From: CAWFXC01 sp963819735
GTDB taxonomy: Bacteria > Actinomycetota > Acidimicrobiia > IMCC26256 > DASPTH01
Direction of reading: 5' to 3'
Assembly (NCBI GenBank): GCA_963819735.1
Contig: CAWFXC010000003.1
Coordinates: 124,001 to 188,000 of the forward strand
DNA length: 64,000 nt
Both the position numbers and the translations under genes were made by a program. Position 1 is the stretch's first letter. Each line of letters begins with the position of its first letter. Under the pieces are notes generated by a model. That model saw only the letters and a list, made by a program, of their open reading frames with translations. It searched no databases and was not told where the DNA came from. This document shows, piece after piece, positions 1 through 10,050 of this stretch.

Positions 1-1028
1 CCGACCACCCACATGGTGATCCCGGCCGCGAGCAGGGCGCCGAACCGGTCGGGCGACCGGAGCGCGGCGCGTGTGCCGAGGATGCCGAAGGCGACGAACA
101 GACCGATCACGAGGAAGCACCCGATGAGCCCGAGCTCCTCGCCGATGATGGCGAAGATGAAGTCGGTGTGCGCGTTGGGGAGGAAGTTCCACTTCGCCGC
201 ACCGGCCCCGAGCCCCACGCCCGTAAGCCCGCCGCTGCCGAGCGCGATCAGCGACTGCGAGATCTGGTAGCCGGCGTTGGTCGAGTCGGCGAACGGGTGG
301 AGGAAGGTGAGCATCCGGATCCGGCGGTACGGCTCGAGCACCGCGAGCAGCAGCACCGCGCTGACCGCGGCGGCGCCGACGATCGCCAGGTGCTGCTTGT
401 GGACGCCGCCCGCGATGAGCACGGTGAAGACGATCAGGGCCAGCACCAACGCGGAGCCGAGGTCGGGCTCGCGCATCACGAGGATGGCGTAGCCGCCGAG
501 CACGAGCATCACGGGGCGGACGACCCGTCGCCAGTCGTGCAGCTCACCGCCGCGCCGGCTCACGATGTCGGCGGCGTAGATCAGCAATGCGAGCTTGGCG
601 ATCTCGCTGGGCTGGAACTGCACCGGGCCGGCTCCGAGCCAGCGGCGCGACCCCGACACGTAGACCCCGATGCCCGGGACGAGCACGACAAGGAGGAGCA
701 CGCTGCTCACGATCAGCAACGGCCGCACCAGCCCGCGCCATCTGCGGTAGTCGAACCGGATCGCGAACACGAACGCGCCCAGCCCCAGCACGGTCCAGAT
801 CAACTGACGGAAGAAGAAGTACCACGGTGATCCGTAGTCGGTCAGCGACGCCACCGACGACGCCGAGAGCACCATCACCACGCCGACCACGTTCAGGACG
901 GCCACAGTGGCGACGAGCAGCACCGCGGTCGACGACCGGGTCGCGGTACCGGCACGCGCGGCCGGCGGCTTCGGCTCACTCGCGGACCGCGACAGGTGCG
1001 CGCGGAAGGTCCCGGTGAACGTGGTCAT
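1..1028 (-). CDS. ftsW: FtsW, SEDS-family septal peptidoglycan polymerase (3' part cut by window edge)
   Basis: The reverse strand encodes a polytopic membrane protein that starts ATG-ACC-ACG and stays open to the window edge, giving about 342 residues of an expected 370-420. After a basic cytoplasmic tail of about 35 residues come repeated hydrophobic helices and SEDS hallmarks: the GSRRWLG loop followed by QPSEIAKL, then MREPDLGSA, then NAHTDFIFAIIGEELGL. SEDS proteins polymerise lipid II glycan strands with a partner class B PBP, and FtsI lies in the same cluster. The ATG overlaps the murD stop (ATGA), which fixes the start and implies translational coupling. RodA is the alternative; dcw position favours FtsW. 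Confidence 0.93.
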   Translation of the reverse strand, partial: MTTFTGTFRAHLSRSASEPKPPAARAGTATRSSTAVLLVATVAVLNVVGVVMVLSASSVASLTDYGSPWYFFFRQLIWTVLGLGAFVFAIRFDYRRWRGLVRPLLIVSSVLLLVVLVPGIGVYVSGSRRWLGAGPVQFQPSEIAKLALLIYAADIVSRRGGELHDWRRVVRPVMLVLGGYAILVMREPDLGSALVLALIVFTVLIAGGVHKQHLAIVGAAAVSAVLLLAVLEPYRRIRMLTFLHPFADSTNAGYQISQSLIALGSGGLTGVGLGAGAAKWNFLPNAHTDFIFAIIGEELGLIGCFLVIGLFVAFGILGTRAALRSPDRFGALLAAGITMWVV

Positions 1029-2368
1029 GCGTGCACCTCGGTGAGTCGGGCGACCTCGCGGGCGAAGTCGTCGCCGCGAGCCGCGTAGCTGTCGTACCAG
1101 TCGAACGATGCGCAGGCGGGCGACAGCAACACGACGTCGCCGGGCTCCGCGCGATCCGACGCCGCGCGCACCGCGTCGCTCATCGACGCCGCGTGCACCA
1201 CGGGCACGAGACCGGCGAACGTCGCCGCGATCTCGTCGGCCGCTTCGCCGATGGCCACCACCGCCCGGAGCCGGGGTGCGTGGATCCGCAGCCCGCTGAG
1301 GTCGAGGTTCTTGTTGCGACCGCCCGCGATGAGCACGGCGTGGTCGAAGCCGGCGAGGGCGCTGATCGTCGCGTGGGGGTTGGTGGCCTTGGAGTCGTCG
1401 TAGTAGCGCACGCCGTCGACGTCGCCCACGAGTTGGACCCGGTGCGCGAGGCCCGGGAATTCGGCGAGGGTGCGGGCGATCGCACCGGCGTCGGCGCCCA
1501 CCGCTTCGGCCGCCGCGGCCGCGGCCAGCGCGTTCGCGACGTCGTGCGGCGCGTTCGACGTGGCCGCGCCCAGAGCGCCCCCGGGCCCGGTGAGCCGCCC
1601 GTAGCGCACGCCGTAGCCCGACGGACCCGGCACCCCGGCGGTGAACCGCACCACCCGACCGGGCGCGTCGGCCGCGAGCGCGTCGGCCACCGCGTCGTCG
1701 CCGTTCACGACGAGCAGGCCGTCGGCCCCCTGGTGGGTGAAGATCCGCGCCTTCGCCCGGCCGTACTCCTCGCTCGAGCCGTGCCAGTCGAGGTGGTCCT
1801 CGGCCACGTTGAGCAGCACCGCGACGTCGGGCGCGAAGGCATCGGTCGTGAACGCGAGCTGGAACGACGACACCTCCGCGACCACCACCGCGACGTCGTC
1901 GCCCACCGCATCGAGCAGCGGACGGCCGATGTTGCCGGCGGCGACGGTGGTGATCCCCGCCGCCCTCACCATGGCCTCGATCAGCGTGGTGACCGTGGTC
2001 TTGCCGTTGGTGCCGGTGACCGCGATGAGGCGGGGCGCGTCGGGCCGCGAGCGGATCCGCGCCGCCGCGAGGTCGATCTCCGACCGCACCGGGATCCCGG
2101 CGGCGTCGGCCGCGACCAGCGCGGGGTGTCCGGGCCGTACGCCCGGGCTGGGCACGACGAGGTCGGCGGCGCGGGCGCGCGCCGCGGCGTCGGCCGCGTC
2201 GGGCTCCTCCACCAGCTCGGCCCCCGCGGCGACCGCGAGCTGGGCGCGCTCCTCGTACCCCGCGCCTCCGGGGTGGTCCTCGAGCACGGTGACGTCGTGA
2301 CCGGCCGCGCGCGTGTACGCGACGACCGCGCCACCGGTGGTGGCCAGGCCGACGACGAGGACGCGCAT
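1025..2368 (-). CDS. murD: UDP-N-acetylmuramoylalanine-D-glutamate ligase MurD
   Basis: This 447-residue protein is the cytoplasmic ATP-dependent ligase that adds D-Glu to UDP-MurNAc-L-Ala. An N-terminal Rossmann-like segment (MRVLVVGLATTG) precedes the Mur ligase P-loop GTNGKTT near residue 120, the VAEVSSFQL segment, the HLDWHGS motif of the central domain, and a C-terminal domain with YDDSKATNPHAT and LLSPACASFD, all typical of MurD. The length is normal for the family. The ATG shares a base with the mraY stop (TGATG) and the gene's TGA overlaps the ftsW ATG, so it is part of the coupled dcw operon. Confidence 0.96.
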   Translation of the reverse strand: MRVLVVGLATTGGAVVAYTRAAGHDVTVLEDHPGGAGYEERAQLAVAAGAELVEEPDAADAAARARAADLVVPSPGVRPGHPALVAADAAGIPVRSEIDLAAARIRSRPDAPRLIAVTGTNGKTTVTTLIEAMVRAAGITTVAAGNIGRPLLDAVGDDVAVVVAEVSSFQLAFTTDAFAPDVAVLLNVAEDHLDWHGSSEEYGRAKARIFTHQGADGLLVVNGDDAVADALAADAPGRVVRFTAGVPGPSGYGVRYGRLTGPGGALGAATSNAPHDVANALAAAAAAEAVGADAGAIARTLAEFPGLAHRVQLVGDVDGVRYYDDSKATNPHATISALAGFDHAVLIAGGRNKNLDLSGLRIHAPRLRAVVAIGEAADEIAATFAGLVPVVHAASMSDAVRAASDRAEPGDVVLLSPACASFDWYDSYAARGDDFAREVARLTEVHA

Positions 2369-3414
2369 CAGCCCACGGCTCCGGGGATGCGGATGAAGTC
2401 GGCGTAGAAGAAGCCGAGGCCGAGCGCCACGAGGAGGCCGGCGAGCAGCCAGAAGCGGACGATCACGGTGAACTCGGGCCAGCCCCCGACTTCGAAGTGA
2501 TGGTGGATCGGCGCCATGCGGAGGACGCGCCGATGGAAGATCCGGAAGGAGATGACCTGGGCGATGACGCTGAGCGTCTCGAACACGTAGAGGCCACCGA
2601 GGATCGGCAGGAGCAGCATCGTGTTCGTGAACAGCGCCAGGCCGGCCATCGCCGCGCCGAGCGCGAGTGAACCGACGTCGCCCATGAACACCTTGGCCGG
2701 CGCCGCGTTCCACCAGAGGAAGCCGGCGCACGCGCCGAGCATCGCGGCCGACACGACCGCGAGATCGAGCGCGCCGGCGGGAAGCGCGTGGTAGATGTGC
2801 GGATGGCGGAACTGCCAGAACGCGATGATGACGAACGCGGCGAACACCATCGCCGCCGAACCCGCGGCGAGGCCGTCCATCCCGTCGGTGATGTTCACCG
2901 CGTTCGAGAATCCGTAGACGAACACGACCGCGATCACGAACCACAATGACGACGCCAGGTTGAGGTCGAGCTCGCGCGTGAACGACAGGTGGGTGGAGAC
3001 GTTGACCCAGTTCAACGCGAGCAACGCGAAGCCGACTGCCACGATGAGCTGCCCGCCGGTCTTGCCCCGCTTGCGCAGTCCGAGGTTGCGGCCCCGCCGC
3101 ACCCCGAGGTAGTCGTCGACGAACCCGACCGCGGCCATGCCCACGATGAGCGCCATGAGGGTGACCCCGGTGCGGGCGAACCGGATCTGCTCGGTGCGCA
3201 CGTGCGCGACGAGGTAACCGACCAGCGCACTACCGACGATCGCGATCCCGCCCATCGTGGGCGTGCCCGCCTTCTGCACGTGCGGGTGGGCGAACGGCCC
3301 GTCGTCGCGGATCTGCTGGCCGATCCCCTTCCGCTTGAGGACGCGGATGAGGAGCGGCGTGCCCAGGATGCTCAGGAAGAACGCGACGCCCATCCCGACG
3401 AGGAGCGCGATCAC
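2368..3414 (-). CDS. mraY: Phospho-N-acetylmuramoyl-pentapeptide transferase MraY
   Basis: This 348-residue integral membrane enzyme transfers phospho-MurNAc-pentapeptide to undecaprenyl phosphate to make lipid I. Visible family marks are the early GTPTMGG loop, the VDDYLG acidic motif, NAVNITDGMDGLA in the middle, FMGDVGSLALG, and the MAPIHHHFE motif near the C terminus. The start is GTG (MIALLVGMG), whose last two bases with the next base form the murF stop TGA (GTGA overlap). This start gives a normal-length protein beginning directly at the first transmembrane helix, so longer upstream readings are rejected. Confidence 0.96.
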   Translation of the reverse strand: MIALLVGMGVAFFLSILGTPLLIRVLKRKGIGQQIRDDGPFAHPHVQKAGTPTMGGIAIVGSALVGYLVAHVRTEQIRFARTGVTLMALIVGMAAVGFVDDYLGVRRGRNLGLRKRGKTGGQLIVAVGFALLALNWVNVSTHLSFTRELDLNLASSLWFVIAVVFVYGFSNAVNITDGMDGLAAGSAAMVFAAFVIIAFWQFRHPHIYHALPAGALDLAVVSAAMLGACAGFLWWNAAPAKVFMGDVGSLALGAAMAGLALFTNTMLLLPILGGLYVFETLSVIAQVISFRIFHRRVLRMAPIHHHFEVGGWPEFTVIVRFWLLAGLLVALGLGFFYADFIRIPGAVG

Positions 3415-4831
3415 CGGCCGGGCCCCCGCAACGCCGACGCGACGATCTCCAACCCGACCGCCCGGCTGCCCTTCACCAGGACCGCACCGTCGGCTTCGAC
3501 CAGGCGGATCGCGGCGTCGACGGCACCGGCGGCGTCGGGCGCTTCGACCACGGGCACTCCCCCGGCGCGCGCGCCGGCCGCGAGCGGCGCGGTCTCCGCC
3601 CCTACCGCGACCAGCGCGTCGATGCCGAGCTCGGCGACGAGCGCACCGATTGCCGCGTGCTCGGGCGCACTCAGCTCGCCGAGCTCGCGCATGTCGCCCA
3701 GCACCGCGACTCGAGCGCCCGGCACGTCGAGGTCGCCCAACGCGCGCACCGCCGCCGCCATCGACGACGGATTGGCGTTGTACGAGTCGTCGAGCACCAG
3801 CAGACCCGACGGCGCCCGCTCGATCTGCATGCGCCACGGCGCCGGTTGCACGGTTGCCAGTGCGGCGGCCACGTCGTCGAACGCGACGCCGCGCGACAAC
3901 GCCACCGCCGCCGCCAGTGACGCGTTGACGACATGGTGCTCACCGCGTAGCTCGAGCCGCACCGGGCCGGATCCCCACGGGGTCTCGAGCGTGAACGAAG
4001 GACGGAGCTCGGCGTCGACCGCCACGTTACCGATGCGGACGTCGGCCGCGTTCGAGCCGCGCGACACCAGCACCACGGATGCCTGGGTGCGCGCGACCAG
4101 CGAGGGAGTGAACACGTCGTCGGCGTCGAGGACGGCCAGGCCGCCGGCGTCGAGCGCTTCGAGCAGCTCACCCTTGGCCCGGGCCACCCCGTCCCTGCCG
4201 CCGAGGGGACCGGCGTGGGCCAGGCCGATGTTCGTGATCACGCCGACCGTCGGCCGCGCCACGGCACAGAGGGCGGCGATGTCGCCGACTGCCCGCGCCC
4301 CATCTCGAGCACGAGTGCCTCCACCGCGCTCGAGGCGCCGAGCAGCGTCAGCGGGAGTCCGGCCTCGTTGTTGAACGAACCGGGGCTGGCGTGCACGTGG
4401 TACTTCGGGGCCAGGGCGGCGGCGGTGAGGTCCTTGGTGCCGGTCTTCCCGGCCGAGCCGGTGATCCCGACGACGATCGCGTCGTGCAGGCGGTCGCGGG
4501 CCCAAGAGCCGAGCTGCGCGAGCGCGTGCATCGGGTCGCCGACGCGCACGACGGCGCGGGGTGGGCCCCCGCCCACACCCGCGTCGTCGTCCGCGCCGGA
4601 TCCCGCGTCGTCGCCCGACACCTCGCGCGCGACGAGCGCAATGCTCGCGCCGCGCGCGAACGCATCGGCGACGAACTCGTGGCCGTCGCGCGCCGCGACC
4701 AACGCGACGAAGCATGCGCCCGGTTCGAGCACACGCGAGTCGATCGCGAACGAAGTCGCGCGGGCGGCCGGATCACCGGCGACGAGCACGCCGCCGGTGA
4801 CGGCCGCGAGCTCGCGCGCAGTCAGCTCCAC
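3411..4831 (-). CDS. murF: UDP-N-acetylmuramoyl-tripeptide-D-alanyl-D-alanine ligase MurF (single-base frameshift)
   Basis: MurF adds D-Ala-D-Ala to the UDP-MurNAc-tripeptide in the cytoplasm. The N-terminal part (MELTARELAAVTGG, then P-loop ITGSAGKTGTKD and PGSFNNEAGLP) and the C-terminal part (GDIAALCAVARPTVGVITNIGLAH, LDDSYNANPSSM, KGSRAVGLE) lie in two frames. The switch falls near 4297-4304, where GAGATGGG runs into GCGCGG; one extra base would restore the expected LEMGARAVGD. The gene is essential and everything else is intact, so a sequence error is more likely than a pseudogene. The GTG start overlaps the murE end by 10 bases. Corrected length is about 473 residues. Confidence 0.9.
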
Positions 4832-6532
4832 CCGAGCGCCCCCAGCTCCTCACGGGCGACCGCGCGGTCGTCGAACGGGATCGTGTGGCCGCCGGCGGTC
4901 TGCCCGGTCTCGTGACCCTTGCCCGCGATGACGACGACGTCGCCGGCGCGGGCGACGGCGAGGGCCGCGGCGATGGCCGAGCGGCGGTCGAGGTCGACGG
5001 TGTACTCGGCGCGCCCCGCCTGCAGGCCCGGAATCACCGCATCGGCGATCGCCTGCGGGTCCTCCGAGCGCGGGTTGTCGGAGGTGAGCACGGCGTAGTC
5101 GGCGCGGTCGGCCACCGCGCGGCCCATGAGCGGACGCTTGGCCGGGTCGCGGTCGCCGCCGCAGCCGAAGACCACGATGAGGCGGCCGGCCGCGTCGTGC
5201 TCCCGGTCGTGATCCGCCCCGTTGTCGGCATCGGTGCCGGCACCGATGCCGACACCGATGCCGGTGAGCCGGCCGGCGGCGGCCAGCACCCGGTCGAGCG
5301 CGTCCGGGGTGTGGGCGTAGTCGACCAACACGGGGAAGGGCTGGCCGGCGACCACCCGTTCGAAGCGACCGGGAACCACGACGGGGCGGCCCAGGCCCCC
5401 GGCGACGGTGGCGAGGTCGTACCCCGCAGCCCGCGCGGTGGTCGCCGCGGCGAGGGCGTTGGCCACGTTGAAGACGCCGACGAGCGGGAGTCGGATCAGC
5501 GCGCGCAGCCCGGTCCGGTGATCGATCAGGGTCGCGGTGGTGCCGTCGGGCGCGTAGCTGACGTCGGCCACGGTGACGTCGACGGCGGCCGCCGGGGTGT
5601 CGGCATCGAACCCGAACGTCCACACGTCGACGCCGCGCTCACGCGCGCGGTCGGCGAGCACGCGCCCGGTACGCGTCGTCGACGTTCACTGCGGCCGCGC
5701 CGACGTGCGCGGGGTCGAACAGCGCGGCCTTCGCTTCGAAGTACGCATCGATCGTGCCGTGGAAGTCGAGGTGTTCGTGGCTGAGGTTGGTGAAGCACGC
5801 GGCAGCGAACCAGGTGCCGTCGACCCGGTGCTGATCGAGGGCGTGCGACGACACTTCCATCGCGACCGTGGCCACGCCTGCGGACCGCATCCGCGCCAGC
5901 AGCGCCTGCAACTCGCTCGCCTCGGGAGTGGTGTGCGCGGACTCCACCGGTTCGCCGGCGACGCGAGCCCCGACGGTGCCGATCACCCCGACGCGTTCGC
6001 CCGCGGCCTCCGCGATCGCCTCGAGCAGATAGGTGGTGGTGGTCTTGCCGTTGGTCCCGGTGATCCCGAGGCAACGCACGGTGCGGGACGGATGATCGAA
6101 CAGGGTGGCGGCGACCGGGCCGAGGGCGACGCGCACGCTGGGCACGCGGGCCTGGGGTACCGCGACTGGCACGGTCCGCTCGTCGAGGAGCGCGACCGCA
6201 CCGGCGCGGACGGCGGCCGCCGCGTAGTCGTGGCCGTCGAACCGCGCTCCCGGGATGCACGCGAAACATGCACCCGGTGTGACGCGACGGCTGTCGTGGG
6301 TGATCGCAGTGATCTCGACGTTCGGATCCCCGGTGAGCTCCACCCCGTCGAGACCGGCGAGCAGGTCGTGCAGGTGCACGCGCGCGCGTCCTCTCGATTC
6401 GGTCACGGGAACCGCGTCAGGGTACCGGGCACGGCTCCCGATCCTCGGCGCGCGCGGCTCGGGCATCGTGGGCTGCGCCGTCGGCTGCGTGGTCGGCCGC
6501 GTCGACGGCTTCCTCGTCGGCTTCACGGTCAC
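4822..6532 (-). CDS. murE: UDP-N-acetylmuramyl-tripeptide synthetase MurE, meso-DAP type (single-base frameshift)
   Basis: MurE adds the third amino acid of the murein stem peptide. The P-loop GITGTNGKTTTT, the HTTPEA segment and SHEHLDFHGT lie in the upstream frame; NVANALAA, VDYAHTPDAL, GCGGDRD, the DNPRSEDP signature and GKGHETGQ lie in the downstream frame. DNPR is the signature of meso-diaminopimelate-adding enzymes. The frames meet near 5666-5671, where one extra C (TACCGGG for TACGGG) explains the break. A GTG at 6532 overlaps the ftsI stop (GTGA) but adds about 45 Thr/Pro/Arg-rich residues; a GTG nearer RVHLHDLLAG is an alternative start. A Gly/Asp-rich low-complexity insert sits just before GCGGDRD. 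Confidence 0.9.
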
Positions 6533-8484
6533 GGCGCGGTCGGGACGTGCTCGTAGGCCAGGGCGAACCGCATGATCTGCTGGAACACCGGCGCGGCGAC
6601 GTCGGCACCGAAGATGCTGCCGGTGGGCGCATCGAGCACCACGATCGCCGACAGGCGGGGCGAGTCGGCGGGCGCGAATCCGGCGAACGACGCGTTGTAC
6701 TCGCCGGTATAGGGCGCCTTGCGGGCGGTCCCGGTCTTGCCCGCGACCGGGTAGCCGGGAATCTGCGCTTTGACCCCGGTGCCCTCGGTGACCACGGCCT
6801 TCAACATGCCGGTGACCGCCTTGGCGGTGGCTGCCGACACGACCTGGTGCGACGCGGCGAGCGGGGCGTCGTGCTGCTTGCCGTTGGCATCGATCGTCGC
6901 CGCCACGAGCCGCGGCGGGTGGGCGACGCCGTTGTCCGCGATCGTCGAGTAGACGTCGAGCATCTGCATCGCGGTGACGGCGACGCCGTACCCGATGGGG
7001 ATCGACCCCATGCTGGTGTCGTTGTAGTCGGCGAGCGGGAGCGTGATGCCGGAGGACTCGCCCGGGAAGCCGAGGCCGGTCTTCTGGCCGAAGCCGAACG
7101 CGTCGAGGTAGTTGGCGAACTTGTCCTTGCCCAACATCGAGGCGATCCGGATCGTGCCGACGTTCGACGACTGCGCCAGGATGTCGGTGACCGACATCGT
7201 GGTGGGGTGCTCGTCGACGTCTTCGTAGTCGGTGCCGCCGATGTTCACCGACTGGCCGATGTCGGTGAACGTCGTGGTCGGCGTCACCACACCTTCCTGG
7301 ATCGCGCCCGACATCGTGATGACCTTGTTGGTCGAACCCGGCTCGTACACGTCGGTGACGGGACGGTTGCTCTCCGCCGCAGTCGCGGGTTGCGCGGGAT
7401 GGTCGGGCGTCGCGCCGTCGACCGTCGCCATCGCGAGGACGTTGCCGGTCTGGACGTCGACGATGATCGCGGTGCCGCCCTTCGCGTTGGCACTCGCGAC
7501 ACCCTGCGTGAGCGCCTGCTCGGTGCTCCACTGCAGCGACTGGTCGAGGGTGAGCACGAGATCCTGACCGCGCTTCGCCGCGACGACCTGGCGCTGACCG
7601 CCCGGGATGTCGTTGCCCTGCGGGTCGCGCTCGACCTGCACCTTGCCCGCGGTGCCCTCGAGCGTCTTGTCGTAGCCGGACTCGAGGCCGCCGAGGCCGT
7701 TGTTGTCGGTCCCGACGAATCCGAGCACGGGAGCGGCCAGGGTGCCCGCCGGGTAGAAGCGCTTCGACTCGTCGACGAAGGACACCCCGGCGAGGCCGAG
7801 CTTGCGCACCTTGGCCGCGGTCGCGTTGTCGACCTTGCGGGCGACGTAGGCGAACTCGCTCTTGCGATCGGAGAGCGCGGCGAGGAGCGACGCCTGGTCG
7901 ACGGTGACGCCACCGGCGGTGAGGATCGGCGTCAGCTTGGCGATGTAGGCCGCCGGATCCTTGATGACGCGCGGGTCGGCCGTGATCGTGGTCTGCGGCA
8001 CCGACACCGCGAGGATCTTGCCGGTGCTGTCGAACACGTTGCCCCGCTCGGCCGGGATGTCGATCGTGCGTACGCGCTGACCCAGGCCGAGCGACGTGAG
8101 GTGCGTGGTGTCGCGGGCCTGGAGGTCGAACAGCCGGATCCCGATCGCGCCGAAGGCGACGACCATCGCCACCAGCAGCGCGAGCAGACGCAGCCGGATC
8201 GGCGGCAGCACCGGCACCGAGACCCGCCGCAGGCGCGGACGCGGGCCGGAGTTGGTGTACGGACGCGGCGCGCGCACGGGTGCCGTGCCGGGTACGGCGC
8301 GTAGATGGCTGCGCGACGCCGCGGGCCGGGCCCGAACCGGCGCCGCGGTGCGCGACGCGGTACCGGCGCGAGTTCGGGCCGCGCGGTTCTGCGCGGCGCG
8401 TGCTTGGGCAGTGCGGGTCTCAGCGGCAGTGCGGGCACCGGTCTCACGACGCGGCCCGCTGCCGTCACGGCTGTTGGTCGCCAA
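6529..8484 (-). CDS. ftsI: FtsI / PBP3-type septal transpeptidase (class B penicillin-binding protein)
   Basis: This 651-residue class B PBP cross-links septal peptidoglycan with FtsW. An Arg/Ala/Thr-rich cytoplasmic tail of about 90 residues is followed by one transmembrane helix (about 97-117), a PBP dimerisation domain, and the transpeptidase domain with STNK (active Ser near 384), SSN (about 439-441) and KTGTA (about 583-587). The assigned start is TTG, overlapping ftsL by 20 bases; the low-complexity tail makes the exact start uncertain. The stop overlaps a possible murE GTG. SxxK here is STNK rather than the commoner STFK or STMK, which still keeps the catalytic Ser and Lys. Confidence 0.94.
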   Translation of the reverse strand: MATNSRDGSGPRRETGARTAAETRTAQARAAQNRAARTRAGTASRTAAPVRARPAASRSHLRAVPGTAPVRAPRPYTNSGPRPRLRRVSVPVLPPIRLRLLALLVAMVVAFGAIGIRLFDLQARDTTHLTSLGLGQRVRTIDIPAERGNVFDSTGKILAVSVPQTTITADPRVIKDPAAYIAKLTPILTAGGVTVDQASLLAALSDRKSEFAYVARKVDNATAAKVRKLGLAGVSFVDESKRFYPAGTLAAPVLGFVGTDNNGLGGLESGYDKTLEGTAGKVQVERDPQGNDIPGGQRQVVAAKRGQDLVLTLDQSLQWSTEQALTQGVASANAKGGTAIIVDVQTGNVLAMATVDGATPDHPAQPATAAESNRPVTDVYEPGSTNKVITMSGAIQEGVVTPTTTFTDIGQSVNIGGTDYEDVDEHPTTMSVTDILAQSSNVGTIRIASMLGKDKFANYLDAFGFGQKTGLGFPGESSGITLPLADYNDTSMGSIPIGYGVAVTAMQMLDVYSTIADNGVAHPPRLVAATIDANGKQHDAPLAASHQVVSAATAKAVTGMLKAVVTEGTGVKAQIPGYPVAGKTGTARKAPYTGEYNASFAGFAPADSPRLSAIVVLDAPTGSIFGADVAAPVFQQIMRFALAYEHVPTAP

Positions 8485-8968
8485 GGCTCCGCTTCGCCTT
8501 CGTCCAGTCGTTGAGCGTTCCGGCGTCCTCGCCGCCGTCAGCCGTCGGCGCCGGCGCGTTGGGCACGTAGAGGTACGTCGCGGGTTCCGCGGGCAGGACG
8601 AGACCGAGGCGCTCGGCCTCGGCGATCACGCGCTCGGGCGAAGCGAGCTGCGAGGTGGTGAGCCGCTTCTGCTCGTAGACGACCTGCTCCTTGGCGATCT
8701 GGTCGTTGAGCCGGTCGAGCTCGAGTTGGTTCTGGGCCAGCACGACGTGCCCGACGACCGCGGTGACGAGCGCGAACACGGTGAACAGCGCGACGAGCGT
8801 GCCGACGCGACCGGTGCGCGGGCGCGCCACTGCAACGCGCAGGTCCGGCCTCGCGACCGGACGCGCGTCGGGTCGGGCTTCCGCTCTCGCGTTCGCACCC
8901 GACGACGTCGAGGTGCGACGGCGCGGCGGTGCGACGGCGCGGCCGGGCGCCGCCGCCACCGTGGTCAC
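8465..8968 (-). CDS. ftsL: FtsL-like septum formation protein
   Basis: This 167-residue bitopic protein sits between rsmH and ftsI, the usual ftsL slot. It has a basic Ala/Pro/Arg-rich cytoplasmic N terminus, one transmembrane helix (VGTLVALFTVFALVTAVVGH, about 56-76), and a predicted extracytoplasmic coiled coil (QLELDRLNDQIAKEQ onward) ending in ERLGLVLP, a pattern shared by FtsL and DivIC. FtsL scaffolds the FtsQLB complex that activates FtsWI. Sequence conservation is low in this family, so position and topology carry the call. The GTG start forms a GTGA overlap with the rsmH stop. Confidence 0.82.
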   Translation of the reverse strand: MTTVAAAPGRAVAPPRRRTSTSSGANARAEARPDARPVARPDLRVAVARPRTGRVGTLVALFTVFALVTAVVGHVVLAQNQLELDRLNDQIAKEQVVYEQKRLTTSQLASPERVIAEAERLGLVLPAEPATYLYVPNAPAPTADGGEDAGTLNDWTKAKRSLGDQQP

Positions 8969-9909
8969 GGGGCGAGTCGTTCGACCGCGCGCAGGCGGAC
9001 GCTCTTGGCGCGCCCGTTGGCATCGATCTCGGCTTCGGTCGGACGCTGGGCGCGCCGGGTGAGGAGCCGGGTCAGCGGATTGCGCTTCGCCCGCGGGAGA
9101 CCCTTCGGCACGTAGCCCGGGTCCTCGGTGCGCGACCAGTCGGCGAACCGCTCCTTCACCATGCGGTCCTCGAGCGAGTGGTACGCGAGCACGACCATGC
9201 GCCCTTCGGGCTTGAGCAGGTGGACCGACTCGTCGAGACCGGAAGCGAGGTTCGGCAGCTCGCGGTTGACCTCCATGCGGATCGCCTGGAACGTGCGCCG
9301 GGCCGGGTGCCCACCGCGCCGACGGGCGGCGGCGGGGATCCCCCGCTTGATCGCCTCGACGAGGTCACCGGTGGCCTCGAGCGGGCGGGCGGCCACGATC
9401 TGCGCCGCGATGCGGCGGGCGTAGCGCTCTTCACCATTGGACGCGATGAGAAAGGCCAGCTCGGCCTCGGAGTACTCATTGACGACCGTCGCCGCGGTCA
9501 GCGTCTGCGCGCTGTCCATGCGCATGTCGAGCGGCGCCGCGTCGGCCCAGTACGAGAACCCCCGTATCGGACCGTCGAGTTGCGGGCTGCTGACGCCCAG
9601 ATCGAACAGGATCGCCACGATTCCCTCGCTTCCCACGATGTCGGCGACCTGCTCGAAGCCGCCCTGCACGATGCGGACCCGGTCCCCGAAGGGTTCGAGT
9701 GCCGCGCCCGCCGCTGCCACAGCGGCGGGATCCCGGTCGATGCCGAGGAGACCGAGATCGGGTCGGGCCGAGAGGATGGCGCCGGCGTGCCCGCCCCCAC
9801 CGACCGTCGCGTCCACGACCAGTCCGGCGGGTACCGGGCGAATGAGCTCGACCACCTCCGCTGCCATGACCGGAAGGTGGTGGAACGAGTTCTCTCCCCC
9901 GTCGCTCAC
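8965..9909 (-). CDS. rsmH: 16S rRNA (cytosine(1402)-N4)-methyltransferase RsmH (MraW)
   Basis: This 314-residue SAM-dependent enzyme methylates N4 of C1402 in 16S rRNA. Motifs seen are the N-terminal HLPVMAAEV, the SAM-binding DATVGGGGHA, GIDRDP, FDLGVSSPQLD, GFSY, LDMRMD, FQAIRMEVN, and the closing HSLEDRMVK and PKGLPRAKRNP segments, all standard for RsmH at normal length. The start is GTG (MSDGGENSFHHLPV). Unlike the rest of the cluster it is not coupled to its upstream neighbour mraZ: 328 bases with repeats intervene. Confidence 0.96.
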   Translation of the reverse strand: MSDGGENSFHHLPVMAAEVVELIRPVPAGLVVDATVGGGGHAGAILSARPDLGLLGIDRDPAAVAAAGAALEPFGDRVRIVQGGFEQVADIVGSEGIVAILFDLGVSSPQLDGPIRGFSYWADAAPLDMRMDSAQTLTAATVVNEYSEAELAFLIASNGEERYARRIAAQIVAARPLEATGDLVEAIKRGIPAAARRRGGHPARRTFQAIRMEVNRELPNLASGLDESVHLLKPEGRMVVLAYHSLEDRMVKERFADWSRTEDPGYVPKGLPRAKRNPLTRLLTRRAQRPTEAEIDANGRAKSVRLRAVERLAP

Positions 9910-10050
9910 TCCGGTCTCCCGTTCTGATCAGGCGTCGCTCGCTCCTGCTCTCCCCGTCGCTCACTCCGCTCGCTCCGTCCCGGCCTCCCCGTTCGGGGAC
10001 TCCCAGGTCGGGAGTTGCTGCCGGGGGAAGCCCCCAATGTCTCCCCGAGA

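Noticed and set aside
1031..2407. Long + strand reading opposite murD and mraY (458 codons)
   Set aside because: It is a GC-rich shadow: Arg/Gly/His-rich with no family motif, antisense to well-supported murD and the end of mraY.
3411..6532. murE and murF as pseudogenes
   Set aside because: Both are essential, all motifs are present and single bases restore the frames; sequence error is simpler.
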